Source: UBA4735 sp036569845
GTDB taxonomy: Bacteria > Chloroflexota > Limnocylindria > P2-11E
Reading direction: 5' to 3'
NCBI GenBank assembly: GCA_036569845.1
Contig: DATCPY010000068.1
Span: forward strand, 1-14,731
DNA: 14,731 nucleotides
Made by a program: the position numbers and the translations under genes. Under the pieces are notes generated by a model that worked only from the letters and a program-made list of their open reading frames with translations, was not told the DNA's origin and did not search any database. Shown piece by piece: positions 1 to 10,341 of the stretch. The stretch's first letter is position 1. Each line of letters opens with the position of its first letter.

Positions 1-5194
<5,194 letters not shown>

Positions 5195-5267
5195 TCGGGG
5201 CCCTCCTCAGAGCTAATGGCGCGTGGGCGCGCGAAAAGGCAGTGGGTAGACGGGTGGCAAGGACGTC

Positions 5268-5296
5268 ATCGTAGGACGACGTGCGCGGCTGGTCAA
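5268..5296 (-). promoter_or_regulatory. Candidate sigma-70 promoter for rpoBC
   Basis: On the minus strand a -35 box TTGACC (5291-5296) and a -10 box TACGAT (5268-5273) are separated by 17 nt. This would start transcription near 5261 and give a leader of about 65 nt before rpoB. Such a promoter is needed because rplL upstream ends at its own terminator and apbE intervenes on the other strand. A second TTGACA lies at 5333-5338 but has only a poor -10 partner. The call rests on hexamer match and position only. Confidence 0.45.
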
Positions 5297-5369
5297 CTGG
5301 GAACCGACGAGTTTCGGCCTGCGGGCCGCCGGTGTCAAGAGGGCAACTTGGTCGGTAATCCACAAATGC

Positions 5370-5386
5370 TGGCCGAAAAGCGGCCA
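5370..5386. repeat. Inverted repeat between divergent rpoB and apbE
   Basis: TGGCCG (5370-5375) and CGGCCA (5381-5386) form a perfect 6-bp inverted repeat around a 5-nt AAAAG loop, in the divergent gap about 37 nt before apbE. It has no clear U-tract in either direction, so it could be an operator half-site pair or a small hairpin in the apbE leader. The rest of the 5195-5422 gap shows only the rpoB ribosome site and promoter-like boxes. Confidence 0.3.
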
Positions 5387-5422
5387 AATTGCCGGTCGCA
5401 GCAGGGCTAGGGTTGGTCGCCG

Positions 5423-6226
5423 ATGGCTCCGCTGGAGGCCCTGCGGTTCGAGGCCCTTGGCGGGCTGTGCGAGCTCTATTCGGCCGGACCGGCCGACTTG
5501 GCGAGCGCAGAGGACTGGGTGCGCGTGATGCACGATCGCCTGACCCGCTTCGCGCCCGATAGCGAGCTCTCGCGGTTCAACGCCGCCGCGGGACGGTGGG
5601 TCGAGGTGAGCCCCGACTTCGAAGCGTTGCTGCGGCAGTCACTGGACGCGTTCGCGGCGAGCTTCGGCCTGGTGCACATCGGCGTGCTGCCGGCGCTGCT
5701 TGCCGCGGGATACACCCGCGACTTCGCCGCCGGCCAGACCCCCGCGACCGGAGAGCGCGTGATCGCTCCCCCACTGCCGGAGATGCTCGGGGTCACGGCC
5801 GGACGCGCGCGGCTGCGCGACGGCACGGCCATCGATCTCGGTGGGATCGCGAAAGGCTGGCTCGCCGATCGCGCCGTCGAGCGGATCGGGCCGAACGCCC
5901 TCGCGAACTTCGCCGGCGATCTGCGGACCCGTGGCGACGGTCCTGACGGCGATGGCTGGCCGGTCGGGTTCGGGTCCACGACGGTCCTGCTGCGCGACCT
6001 CGGCGCGGCGACGAGCGGGACCGGCGGCCGCCGCTGGGGTCCGAAGCTCCACCACCTCATCGATCCGCGCACCGGGCTACCCGCGGACACCGACCTCACA
6101 GAGGTCTCGGTGCTCGCGGCGACCGGCGCGGAGGCCGAGGTCGTTGCGAAGACCGCGCTGCTGCTGGGACGCGCCCAGGCCGAGGTCTTTCTGGCCGAGC
6201 GCGCGCTGGGGTCCTACCTGGTCTGA
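5423..6226 (+). CDS. apbE: FAD:protein FMN transferase (ApbE family)
   Basis: ApbE proteins transfer FMN from FAD to a threonine of target flavoproteins and bind a divalent metal. At 267 residues this is a short single-domain form with no signal peptide or lipobox, so it is predicted to be cytoplasmic. Family signatures in order are FAPDSELSRFN (43-53), DLGGIAKGWLADR (138-150), NFAGDL (162-167, for the usual N-x-GGD), HHLIDPRTG (210-218) and the C-terminal metal-site helix AATGAEAEVVAKTALLLG (232-249), which has Glu where many members have Asp. The usual FDPT-type motif is replaced by VHIG at about 84-87. The start is fixed by an in-frame TAG at 5408-5410, and the ATG at 5423 is the only ATG or GTG after it. 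The ribosome site is weak (AGGG). It is the only plus-strand gene inside the ribosomal/rpo cluster, and its target flavoprotein is not in the window. Confidence 0.85.
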   Translation: MAPLEALRFEALGGLCELYSAGPADLASAEDWVRVMHDRLTRFAPDSELSRFNAAAGRWVEVSPDFEALLRQSLDAFAASFGLVHIGVLPALLAAGYTRDFAAGQTPATGERVIAPPLPEMLGVTAGRARLRDGTAIDLGGIAKGWLADRAVERIGPNALANFAGDLRTRGDGPDGDGWPVGFGSTTVLLRDLGAATSGTGGRRWGPKLHHLIDPRTGLPADTDLTEVSVLAATGAEAEVVAKTALLLGRAQAEVFLAERALGSYLV

Positions 6227-6267
6227 AAAACCAAGACCGGGACCCCGCCCGTTGCGTGGTCCCGGTC
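6226..6267 (-). terminator. Hairpin downstream of apbE, possible minus-strand terminator
   Basis: GACCGGGACC (6235-6244) pairs perfectly with GGTCCCGGTC (6258-6267), a 10-bp stem with a 13-nt loop. Read on the minus strand it is followed by TTGG and five T (6230-6226), so it looks like a back-up terminator for read-through from rplL towards apbE. On the plus strand it lies 8 nt after the apbE stop but lacks a proper T-tract. It may end both transcripts. Confidence 0.5.
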
Positions 6268-6392
6268 CGGCACCTTTCGCGATCCCGCCGAGGCGGTCCC
6301 GCGGGGGAAACTCTAGCGCCCTGTCCAGCTGAACTTGCAGCAGGCAGGCAGGCGTCGGACGCCGATACCGAACCTGGCTGCAGCACTGCATG

Positions 6393-6412
6393 AAAAGGCC
6401 TGAAATCAGGCC
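6393..6412 (-). terminator. Intrinsic terminator of rplJL
   Basis: On the minus strand, 6 nt after the rplL stop, GGCCTGA and TCAGGCC (stem arms 6406-6412 and 6397-6403) are followed directly by TTTT (6396-6393). The loop is tiny (2 nt if fully paired, 4 nt if the innermost pair opens). This closes the ribosomal-protein transcript before the opposing apbE gene. The plus-strand reading gives CTTTC, so it may also act weakly for apbE. Confidence 0.75.
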
Positions 6413-6418
6413 CTTTCG

Positions 6419-6835
6419 CTATTTCAGCTCGGTCGTCGCGCCAGCATCCTCGAGCTTCTTCTTGATCGCCTGAGCCTCGTCCTTGCCGACGTTCTCCTTG
6501 ACCGGTTTCGGCGCGCCATCGACCAGATCCTTGGCCTCCTTGAGGCCGAGGCCGGTGATCTCGCGGACGGTCTTGATGACGTTGATCTTCGACGCGCCGG
6601 CCTCCTTGAGGATGACGCTGAACTCGGTCTTCTCCTCGGCTGCCTCGGCCGCGGCACCGCCGCCGGCCCCGCCGCCCGCCGCGGCGACCGCGACCGGAGC
6701 CGCGGAGACGCCCCAGCGCTCCTGGAGGAACTTGCCGAACTGCGCGATCTCGAGGATCGATAGGCCCTCGATCTCCTTGACGAGCTTGTCGAACTTCGCG
6801 GTGTCGGACTTCGCGGCGTCGGTGTCAACTGCCAT
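6419..6835 (-). CDS. rplL: 50S ribosomal protein L7/L12
   Basis: This 138-residue protein forms the mobile ribosomal stalk that recruits GTPase factors, as dimers bound to L10. The N-terminal dimerisation helices (about 12-43, with LSILEIAQFGKFLQERW) are followed by an Ala/Gly-rich hinge (about 44-68). The C-terminal factor-binding domain then carries the strongly conserved stretch INVIKTVREITGLGLKEAKD and LVDGAPKPVKE. The length is slightly above the usual 120-130. The ATG at 6835 has an AAGGGA ribosome site about 8 nt upstream, and the gap after rplJ is 14 nt. It is the last gene of the rplJL unit and ends in TAG just before a terminator. Confidence 0.98.
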   Translation of the reverse strand: MAVDTDAAKSDTAKFDKLVKEIEGLSILEIAQFGKFLQERWGVSAAPVAVAAAGGGAGGGAAAEAAEEKTEFSVILKEAGASKINVIKTVREITGLGLKEAKDLVDGAPKPVKENVGKDEAQAIKKKLEDAGATTELK

Positions 6836-6849
6836 TTGAATTTCCCTTC

Positions 6850-7407
6850 TTATGCGGCTTGCTGTGACTTCGCGTTCAGCACTCGAATGAGTTGCGCGAG
6901 CGGCGCGTGGAGCACCGCCACCATTTGCGCCAGCGGCGCGGTCAGGCTACCCACGAGGGTCGCCTGGAGCTGGAGCTTGGGCGGCAGCTTCGCGAGCGCC
7001 TGCACGTCCTCCGCGCTCATCACGCGGCCACCCAGGAACCCGCCGACGATCTTGAGGGCCTTGAATGTCTTCTGCTCGTCGATCAGGCCTTTCGCCAGAT
7101 CCACCTCGTCGCTCGTGCCGAGCGCGACCGCGGTCGGCCCGTTGAGGAGCGAACGAAGCGCTGCGCGCCCGCTGCCTTCCGCGGCGCGGCTGAACAGGCT
7201 GTTCTTCACCACGTGGTACTCGACGCCCTTCGGGCGCAACTTGCGACGGAGCTCCTGGAGCTCCGCGACCGTGATGCCGCGGTACTCGGTGACGATGATC
7301 GCCGTCGATCTCTCGAGCTGGCTCCGCAGGCCTTCGACGGCCTTCGCCTTCGCCGGCACGCCGCCGCCCTTGCGCTTGGTCTTCGGACCGGTCTTGACCT
7401 TCGCCAT
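6850..7407 (-). CDS. rplJ: 50S ribosomal protein L10
   Basis: This 185-residue L10 is the base of the ribosomal stalk. It binds 23S rRNA through its N-terminal domain and L7/L12 dimers through its C-terminal helix. After a basic N-terminus (MAKVKTGPKTKRKGGG) the family segments appear: STAIIVTEYRGITVAELQEL, LRPKGVEYHVVKNSLFSRA, then a GPTAVALG motif and a C-terminal helix ending AQLIRVLNAK. The frame is open further upstream, but the ATG at 7407 is chosen because a GGAGGA site lies 4 nt before it and homology starts here. The extra upstream codons would overlap the leader terminator. The L10-L12 complex commonly represses its own mRNA, and the structured gap upstream fits that. Confidence 0.97.
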   Translation of the reverse strand: MAKVKTGPKTKRKGGGVPAKAKAVEGLRSQLERSTAIIVTEYRGITVAELQELRRKLRPKGVEYHVVKNSLFSRAAEGSGRAALRSLLNGPTAVALGTSDEVDLAKGLIDEQKTFKALKIVGGFLGGRVMSAEDVQALAKLPPKLQLQATLVGSLTAPLAQMVAVLHAPLAQLIRVLNAKSQQAA

Positions 7408-7625
7408 GTGTCCTCCTTTCCTGCTCGGCGCAGGGGCTCCGCCCCTGCCACCCCGAATGCGGAGTAAGAAAAAAGCCCTCGTCCCGAGCGGACGAAGGCC
7501 ATGACACAAGGCGACGCCCTGCGCTGATCCTTGCCTCCGCTGGCTCCGCCTTGCGGCGGATTCAAGCCCATTCCGAAGCCCTACGGGGCGTCGGGTCGGG
7601 AACCGGCTTCTTTGGCTATGAAGTT
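7408..7625 (-). promoter_or_regulatory. Putative L10/L12 autoregulatory leader
   Basis: The 234-nt gap between rplA and rplJ is structured on the minus strand. In order there is a stem GAAGCC/GGCTTC (7605-7610 with 7575-7580), a 6-bp stem TCCGCC/GGCGGA closed by a GCAA tetraloop (7545-7560), a strong terminator (7469-7499) and a GC-rich 8-bp hairpin with a TCC/GGA loop (7430-7448) just before the rplJ ribosome site. The position before rplJ and the terminator at the 3' side match the known L10 leader arrangement of Bacillus-type bacteria. I could not recognise the kink-turn consensus by eye, so the assignment rests on context. Confidence 0.5.
7469..7499 (-). terminator. Intrinsic terminator/attenuator between rplA and rplJ
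   Basis: On the minus strand the arms 7490-7499 and 7475-7484 form a 10-bp stem (one G-U pair) with a 5-nt loop, followed at once by six T (7474-7469). It is the clearest intrinsic terminator in the window. It stands about 60 nt before the rplJ start, so it either ends most rplKA transcripts or attenuates rplJL within its leader. Confidence 0.85.
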
Positions 7626-7631
7626 GTCGTG

Positions 7632-7637
7632 ATTGTA
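7632..7637 (-). promoter_or_regulatory. Possible -10 element for rplJL leader
   Basis: TACAAT is present on the minus strand just after the rplA stop codon, which would start a leader of about 215 nt ahead of rplJ. No convincing -35 hexamer lies at 16-18 nt, because that stretch is the end of rplA. This is weak evidence; it would make rplJL a separately promoted unit. Confidence 0.3.
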
Positions 7638-7641
7638 CCCG

Positions 7642-8454
7642 TTAGGAGGTCGCCCGACCGGCGAGCGCGGTCGCTTCGCCAAGGTCGAGCTTCACGCTCG
7701 GCCCTTGGGTGCTGGTGAGGTACACGCTCTCGATGTAGTTGGCTTTGAGCCCGGTCGGCCGCGCCCGGTTGAGCGCGTCCATGAGCGTCGCGAGGTTCTG
7801 CAGCAGGGCCTGCTCGGTGAAGGAGGCCTTCCCCACCACCGTGTGCACGACCCCGGTCTTGTCGACCCGGAACTCGATGCGACCGCCCTTGGAGTCCTTC
7901 ACGGCCTTCGCGAGATCGAACGTCACGGTGCCGGACTTCGGGTTGGGCATGAGGCCGCGCGGTCCGAGGACCTTACCGAGCTTACCGACGGCGCCCATCA
8001 TGTCCGGCGTCGCGATCGCGACGTCGAAGTCGAGCCAGCCCCCTTCGATGCGCTTCGCCAGATCGTCGGCGCCGACGACGTCCGCGCCGGCGGCCTGCGC
8101 CTCGCGCGCCTTGTCACCTTGCGCGAATACGACGACGCGCACGGTCTTGCCTGTTCCATTCGGAAGGACCGCCGAGCCGCGGACCATCTGCTCGGCGTGG
8201 CGCGGGTCGACGCCCATGCGGAGGTGCAGGTCGACGGACGTGTCGAACTTCGCCTGCGCGGTCTCCTTCACGAGCTTCACCGCGTCGGCCGGGCTGTATG
8301 CCTTGGTCCGGTCGATCTTCTCCGCGAGGGCGCGATAGCGCTTGCCGCGCTTCTTGCCCTTGCCCGCCTTCTGCGAGGCCTTCGCCTTCGCCGGCGCTGC
8401 GGCCGCCGGCGCTGCGGCCTTCGGCTCCTCCGGGGTTTCGGTCTCCTGTGTCAT
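7642..8454 (-). CDS. rplA: 50S ribosomal protein L1 with N-terminal extension
   Basis: This 270-residue L1 is the mobile L1-stalk protein that contacts deacylated tRNA at the E site and often represses the L11-L1 mRNA. The core matches the family from about residue 37 (KRYRALAEKIDRTKAYS). It includes KFDTSVDLHLRMGVDPRHAE, VRGSAVLPNGTGKTVRV and the signature VLGPRGLMPNPKSGTV at about 162-177. Residues 1-36 are an extra Ala/Lys/Pro/Glu-rich tail not found in the 234-residue E. coli protein, probably unstructured. The ATG at 8454 is supported by an AAGGGGA site about 7 nt upstream, and a later start would lose this site. It lies 62 nt after rplK. That gap holds only a small CCACG/CGTGG stem (8485-8500). 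Confidence 0.97.
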   Translation of the reverse strand: MTQETETPEEPKAAAPAAAAPAKAKASQKAGKGKKRGKRYRALAEKIDRTKAYSPADAVKLVKETAQAKFDTSVDLHLRMGVDPRHAEQMVRGSAVLPNGTGKTVRVVVFAQGDKAREAQAAGADVVGADDLAKRIEGGWLDFDVAIATPDMMGAVGKLGKVLGPRGLMPNPKSGTVTFDLAKAVKDSKGGRIEFRVDKTGVVHTVVGKASFTEQALLQNLATLMDALNRARPTGLKANYIESVYLTSTQGPSVKLDLGEATALAGRATS

Positions 8455-8516
8455 GTCGGTCCCCTTTCGACCCTGATGGGTCTGCCACGTATGGCCGTGG
8501 TCGGCCTTGTGCGGCG

Positions 8517-8942
8517 CTAGCCCGAGATGTCCACGCCCATGCTACGAGCGGTGCCCTCGACCATCCGCATCGCGGACTCGATGGAGTTCGCATTGAGGTC
8601 GGCCATCTTCGTCTCTGCGATGGACCGGACCTTCGCCTTCGACAGGGTGCCGACCTTGTTCTTGTTCGGGGTCGGCGAGCCCTTCTCGAGGCCGAGCTCC
8701 TTGCGGATGAGATCGGCTGCCGGCGGGCTCTTGGTCACGAACGTGAACGAGCGGTCCTCGAAGATCGTGACGACCGCCGGCACGACGGTGCCGGTCAGCG
8801 GCGCGGTCTTCTCGTTGTATTCCTTGATGAACTGACCCATGTTGATGCCGTGCGGGCCGAGCGCGGTGCCGACGGGCGGCGCCGCAGTGGCCTTGCCTGC
8901 CTGGATCTGGACCTTGACGATCGCTTTTACTTTCTTCGCCAC
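8517..8942 (-). CDS. rplK: 50S ribosomal protein L11
   Basis: This 141-residue L11, of the usual length, binds the GTPase-associated region of 23S rRNA together with L10-L12. Conserved blocks are VKVQIQAGKATAAPPVGTALG and GINMGQFIKEYN in the N-terminal domain, and GSPTPNKNKVGTLSKAKVRSIAE plus ESAMRMVEGTARSMG in the RNA-binding C-terminal domain. The start is GTG at 8942 (MAKKVKAIVKVQ), which overlaps the nusG stop as TAGTG. No good ribosome site precedes it, so expression probably depends on ribosomes finishing nusG. Confidence 0.98.
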   Translation of the reverse strand: MAKKVKAIVKVQIQAGKATAAPPVGTALGPHGINMGQFIKEYNEKTAPLTGTVVPAVVTIFEDRSFTFVTKSPPAADLIRKELGLEKGSPTPNKNKVGTLSKAKVRSIAETKMADLNANSIESAMRMVEGTARSMGVDISG

Positions 8943-9808
8943 TACTTCACCAACTTCTCGATCTGGAGGAAGTCGAGCTCGACCGGGGTCTCCCGGCCGA
9001 AGATCGACACGAGGACCTTGACCTTGTTGCGCTCCGGGTTCACTTCGTCGACGACACCGTGCAGATCGGTGAACGGCCCGTCGGTCACGCGCACGGCCTC
9101 GCCCTTCGTGAACGCGACCTTGTACTTCGGGGCGTCGAGCTTGATCTGCCGGAGGATCGCCTTGACCTCGGCGTCCGACAGTGGCGTGGGCGTGGTGCCC
9201 ATGCCGACGAAGCTCGTCACGCCCGGCGTGTTGCGCACGACGTACCAGGAGTCGTCACCCATGTTCATCTCTACGAGCACGTAGCCCGGGTAGACCTTGC
9301 GCTCGACCGGGTGCCGCTTGCCGTTCTTGATCTCGATCTCTTCCTCGGTCGGCACCAGCACCTGGAAGATCTTGTCGCCCATGTCCATCGAGTGGATGCG
9401 GTGCTCGAGGTTCGTCTTCACCTTGTTCTCGTACCCCGAGTAGGTGTGGATCACGTACCACTTGCGATTCGCGTCCTTCTCGTCCGCGGGCTTCGCGGCC
9501 GGCGCGGCAGCGACAGGCTCCGGCTCGGGCTCGGGCGCCTCGACGACCGGCTCGGGCTCGGCCTCCGCGACCGCCCCGGCGCGGCGGAACGCGGCCTTCG
9601 CCTCTTCGGACGAGACCCCTTCGGGCTCCGGCTCGGCCGTGCCGAGGAATGCGCGGGCGGCCTCGGTCGCAGCCTCGTCGGACAGCTTCGCCGCGTCCGG
9701 ATGCTGCTGCTCCTCGTTACGGGGCTCGGTTGCCTCGGCCACGTCCGCCACGTCGGCCACGTCAGCCACGTCAGATGGCTCGGTGGGCTCGTTCGTCTCG
9801 TCGGTCAT
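8942..9808 (-). CDS. nusG: Transcription elongation/antitermination factor NusG, with long acidic N-terminal extension
   Basis: NusG binds the RNA polymerase clamp through its NGN domain and links to Rho or the ribosome through its KOW domain. The NGN domain starts at KWYVIHTYSGYENKV (116-130) and includes VKTNLEHRI and the conserved KVYPGYVLVEM (171-181). The KOW domain (about 233-270) has FTKGEAVRVTDGPF and ends VELDFLQIEKLVK. Residues 1-113 are an additional acidic, low-complexity tail rich in Ala, Glu, Pro and Asp, making the protein 288 residues against about 180 for E. coli. The tail contains a DVA tandem repeat (13-24) and EPEPEP runs. The ATG at 9808 has an AAGGAG site that overlaps the secE TAA stop (TAAGGAG). 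Similar acidic tails occur in Actinomycetota. Confidence 0.97.
   Translation of the reverse strand: MTDETNEPTEPSDVADVADVADVAEATEPRNEEQQHPDAAKLSDEAATEAARAFLGTAEPEPEGVSSEEAKAAFRRAGAVAEAEPEPVVEAPEPEPEPVAAAPAAKPADEKDANRKWYVIHTYSGYENKVKTNLEHRIHSMDMGDKIFQVLVPTEEEIEIKNGKRHPVERKVYPGYVLVEMNMGDDSWYVVRNTPGVTSFVGMGTTPTPLSDAEVKAILRQIKLDAPKYKVAFTKGEAVRVTDGPFTDLHGVVDEVNPERNKVKVLVSIFGRETPVELDFLQIEKLVK
9738..9773. repeat. Four 9-bp tandem repeats inside nusG
   Basis: The unit GCCACGTCN occurs four times in succession on the plus strand (9738, 9747, 9756 and 9765), differing only at the last base. It is in frame in nusG and encodes DVA four times in the acidic tail. Such a unit can change copy number by slippage without breaking the frame. 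Confidence 0.9.
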
Positions 9809-9817
9809 CGCTGCTCC

Positions 9818-10054
9818 TTACTGGGTCGGCGGCGCCGGTGTCGGGTCCGGGATGTTGAGGACGCCCTTGTCGATCACAAGATGGAAGACGTTGTCGAACG
9901 CGAAGATGTATGCGGAGATCACGAACGAGATGATGACGACGAGCAGGGTCAGTCGAATGACCTGCTCCTGCGTCGGCCACGTGACCTTCCGCAGCTCGGA
10001 CCACGACTCTTGCGCGAAGCGGACGATGCCGCCGGCCGGTCTCGCTGTCGCCAC
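9818..10054 (-). CDS. secE: Preprotein translocase subunit SecE
   Basis: This 78-residue SecE is the small single-span type that clamps SecY in the inner-membrane translocon. The conserved cytoplasmic amphipathic motif is ESWSELRKVTWPTQEQVIRLT. It is followed by one hydrophobic membrane helix (LLVVIISFVISAYIFAF) and a short Pro-rich tail. I chose the GTG start at 10054 because AAAGGA lies about 7 nt upstream. The frame is open back into tRNA-Trp, so the longer start at 10126 is rejected. It stands between tRNA-Trp and nusG, and secE-nusG is one of the most conserved bacterial pairs. Nine nt separate its stop from the nusG start. Confidence 0.95.
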   Translation of the reverse strand: MATARPAGGIVRFAQESWSELRKVTWPTQEQVIRLTLLVVIISFVISAYIFAFDNVFHLVIDKGVLNIPDPTPAPPTQ

Positions 10055-10096
10055 TATTCGTTCCTTTCTTGCTCGTTTCTCGCTCGTCTCCGGCGC

Positions 10097-10172
10097 TGGC
10101 ACGGCGGGAGAGACTCGAACTCTCAACCTACGGTTTTGGAGACCGTTGCTCTGCCAGTTGAGCTACCGCCGT
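10097..10172 (-). tRNA. trnW: tRNA-Trp (anticodon CCA)
   Basis: The acceptor arms ACGGCGG (10166-10172) and CCGCCGT (10101-10107) pair fully. The D arm, anticodon arm ACGGT/ACCGT with loop CTCCAAA, and T arm GAGAG-TTCGAGT-CTCTC are all intact. The anticodon CCA reads UGG. The 3' CCA (10097-10099) is encoded after a G discriminator. It starts only 4 nt after the rpmG stop and lies 42 nt before secE, so it must be cut out of the tuf-rpmG-secE transcript. Confidence 0.97.
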
Positions 10173-10176
10173 ATGC

Positions 10177-10338
10177 CTATCGCGTCTCCCGATGCGCCGT
10201 GTGCTTCCGGCACCGCGGGCAGAACTTTGATAGCTCGATACGGTCCGGATCGTTCTTCCGGTTCTTGGTCGTCGCGTACGTGCGCGACCGGCAGGTCGAG
10301 CACGCCATGGTGATGATCGGGCGGTTGTCCTTCGGCAT
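10177..10338 (-). CDS. rpmG: 50S ribosomal protein L33 (zinc-binding form)
   Basis: This 53-residue L33 starts MPKDNRPIITMACSTCRSR and ends CPRCRKHTAHRETR. Cysteines C13, C16, C40 and C43 form the zinc ribbon, so this is the zinc-containing (C+) type. The block NRKNDPDRIELSKFCPRC matches the family closely. It starts 3 nt after the tuf stop, with GGAG at the end of tuf as ribosome site (GGAGTAAGGGATG). The tuf-rpmG-tRNA-Trp-secE order is common in Gram-positive-like phyla. Confidence 0.96.
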   Translation of the reverse strand: MPKDNRPIITMACSTCRSRTYATTKNRKNDPDRIELSKFCPRCRKHTAHRETR

Positions 10339-10341
10339 CCC

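Noticed and set aside
7408..7509. Longer rplJ start at 7509
   Set aside because: The added residues cover the leader terminator and hairpin, whereas the ATG at 7407 follows GGAGGA and begins the conserved L10 sequence.
8485..8500. CCACG/CGTGG stem between rplK and rplA as an L1 autoregulatory site
   Set aside because: A 5-bp stem in GC-rich DNA is too weak, and I could not match the L1-binding internal loop.
9738..9773. Short regular repeats as a CRISPR-like array
   Set aside because: They are contiguous 9-bp units without spacers, in frame inside nusG, and explained as a coding repeat.
10055..10126. Longer secE start at 10126
   Set aside because: The extra residues would be translated from tRNA-Trp sequence, and the GTG at 10054 has a good ribosome site and matches SecE homology.
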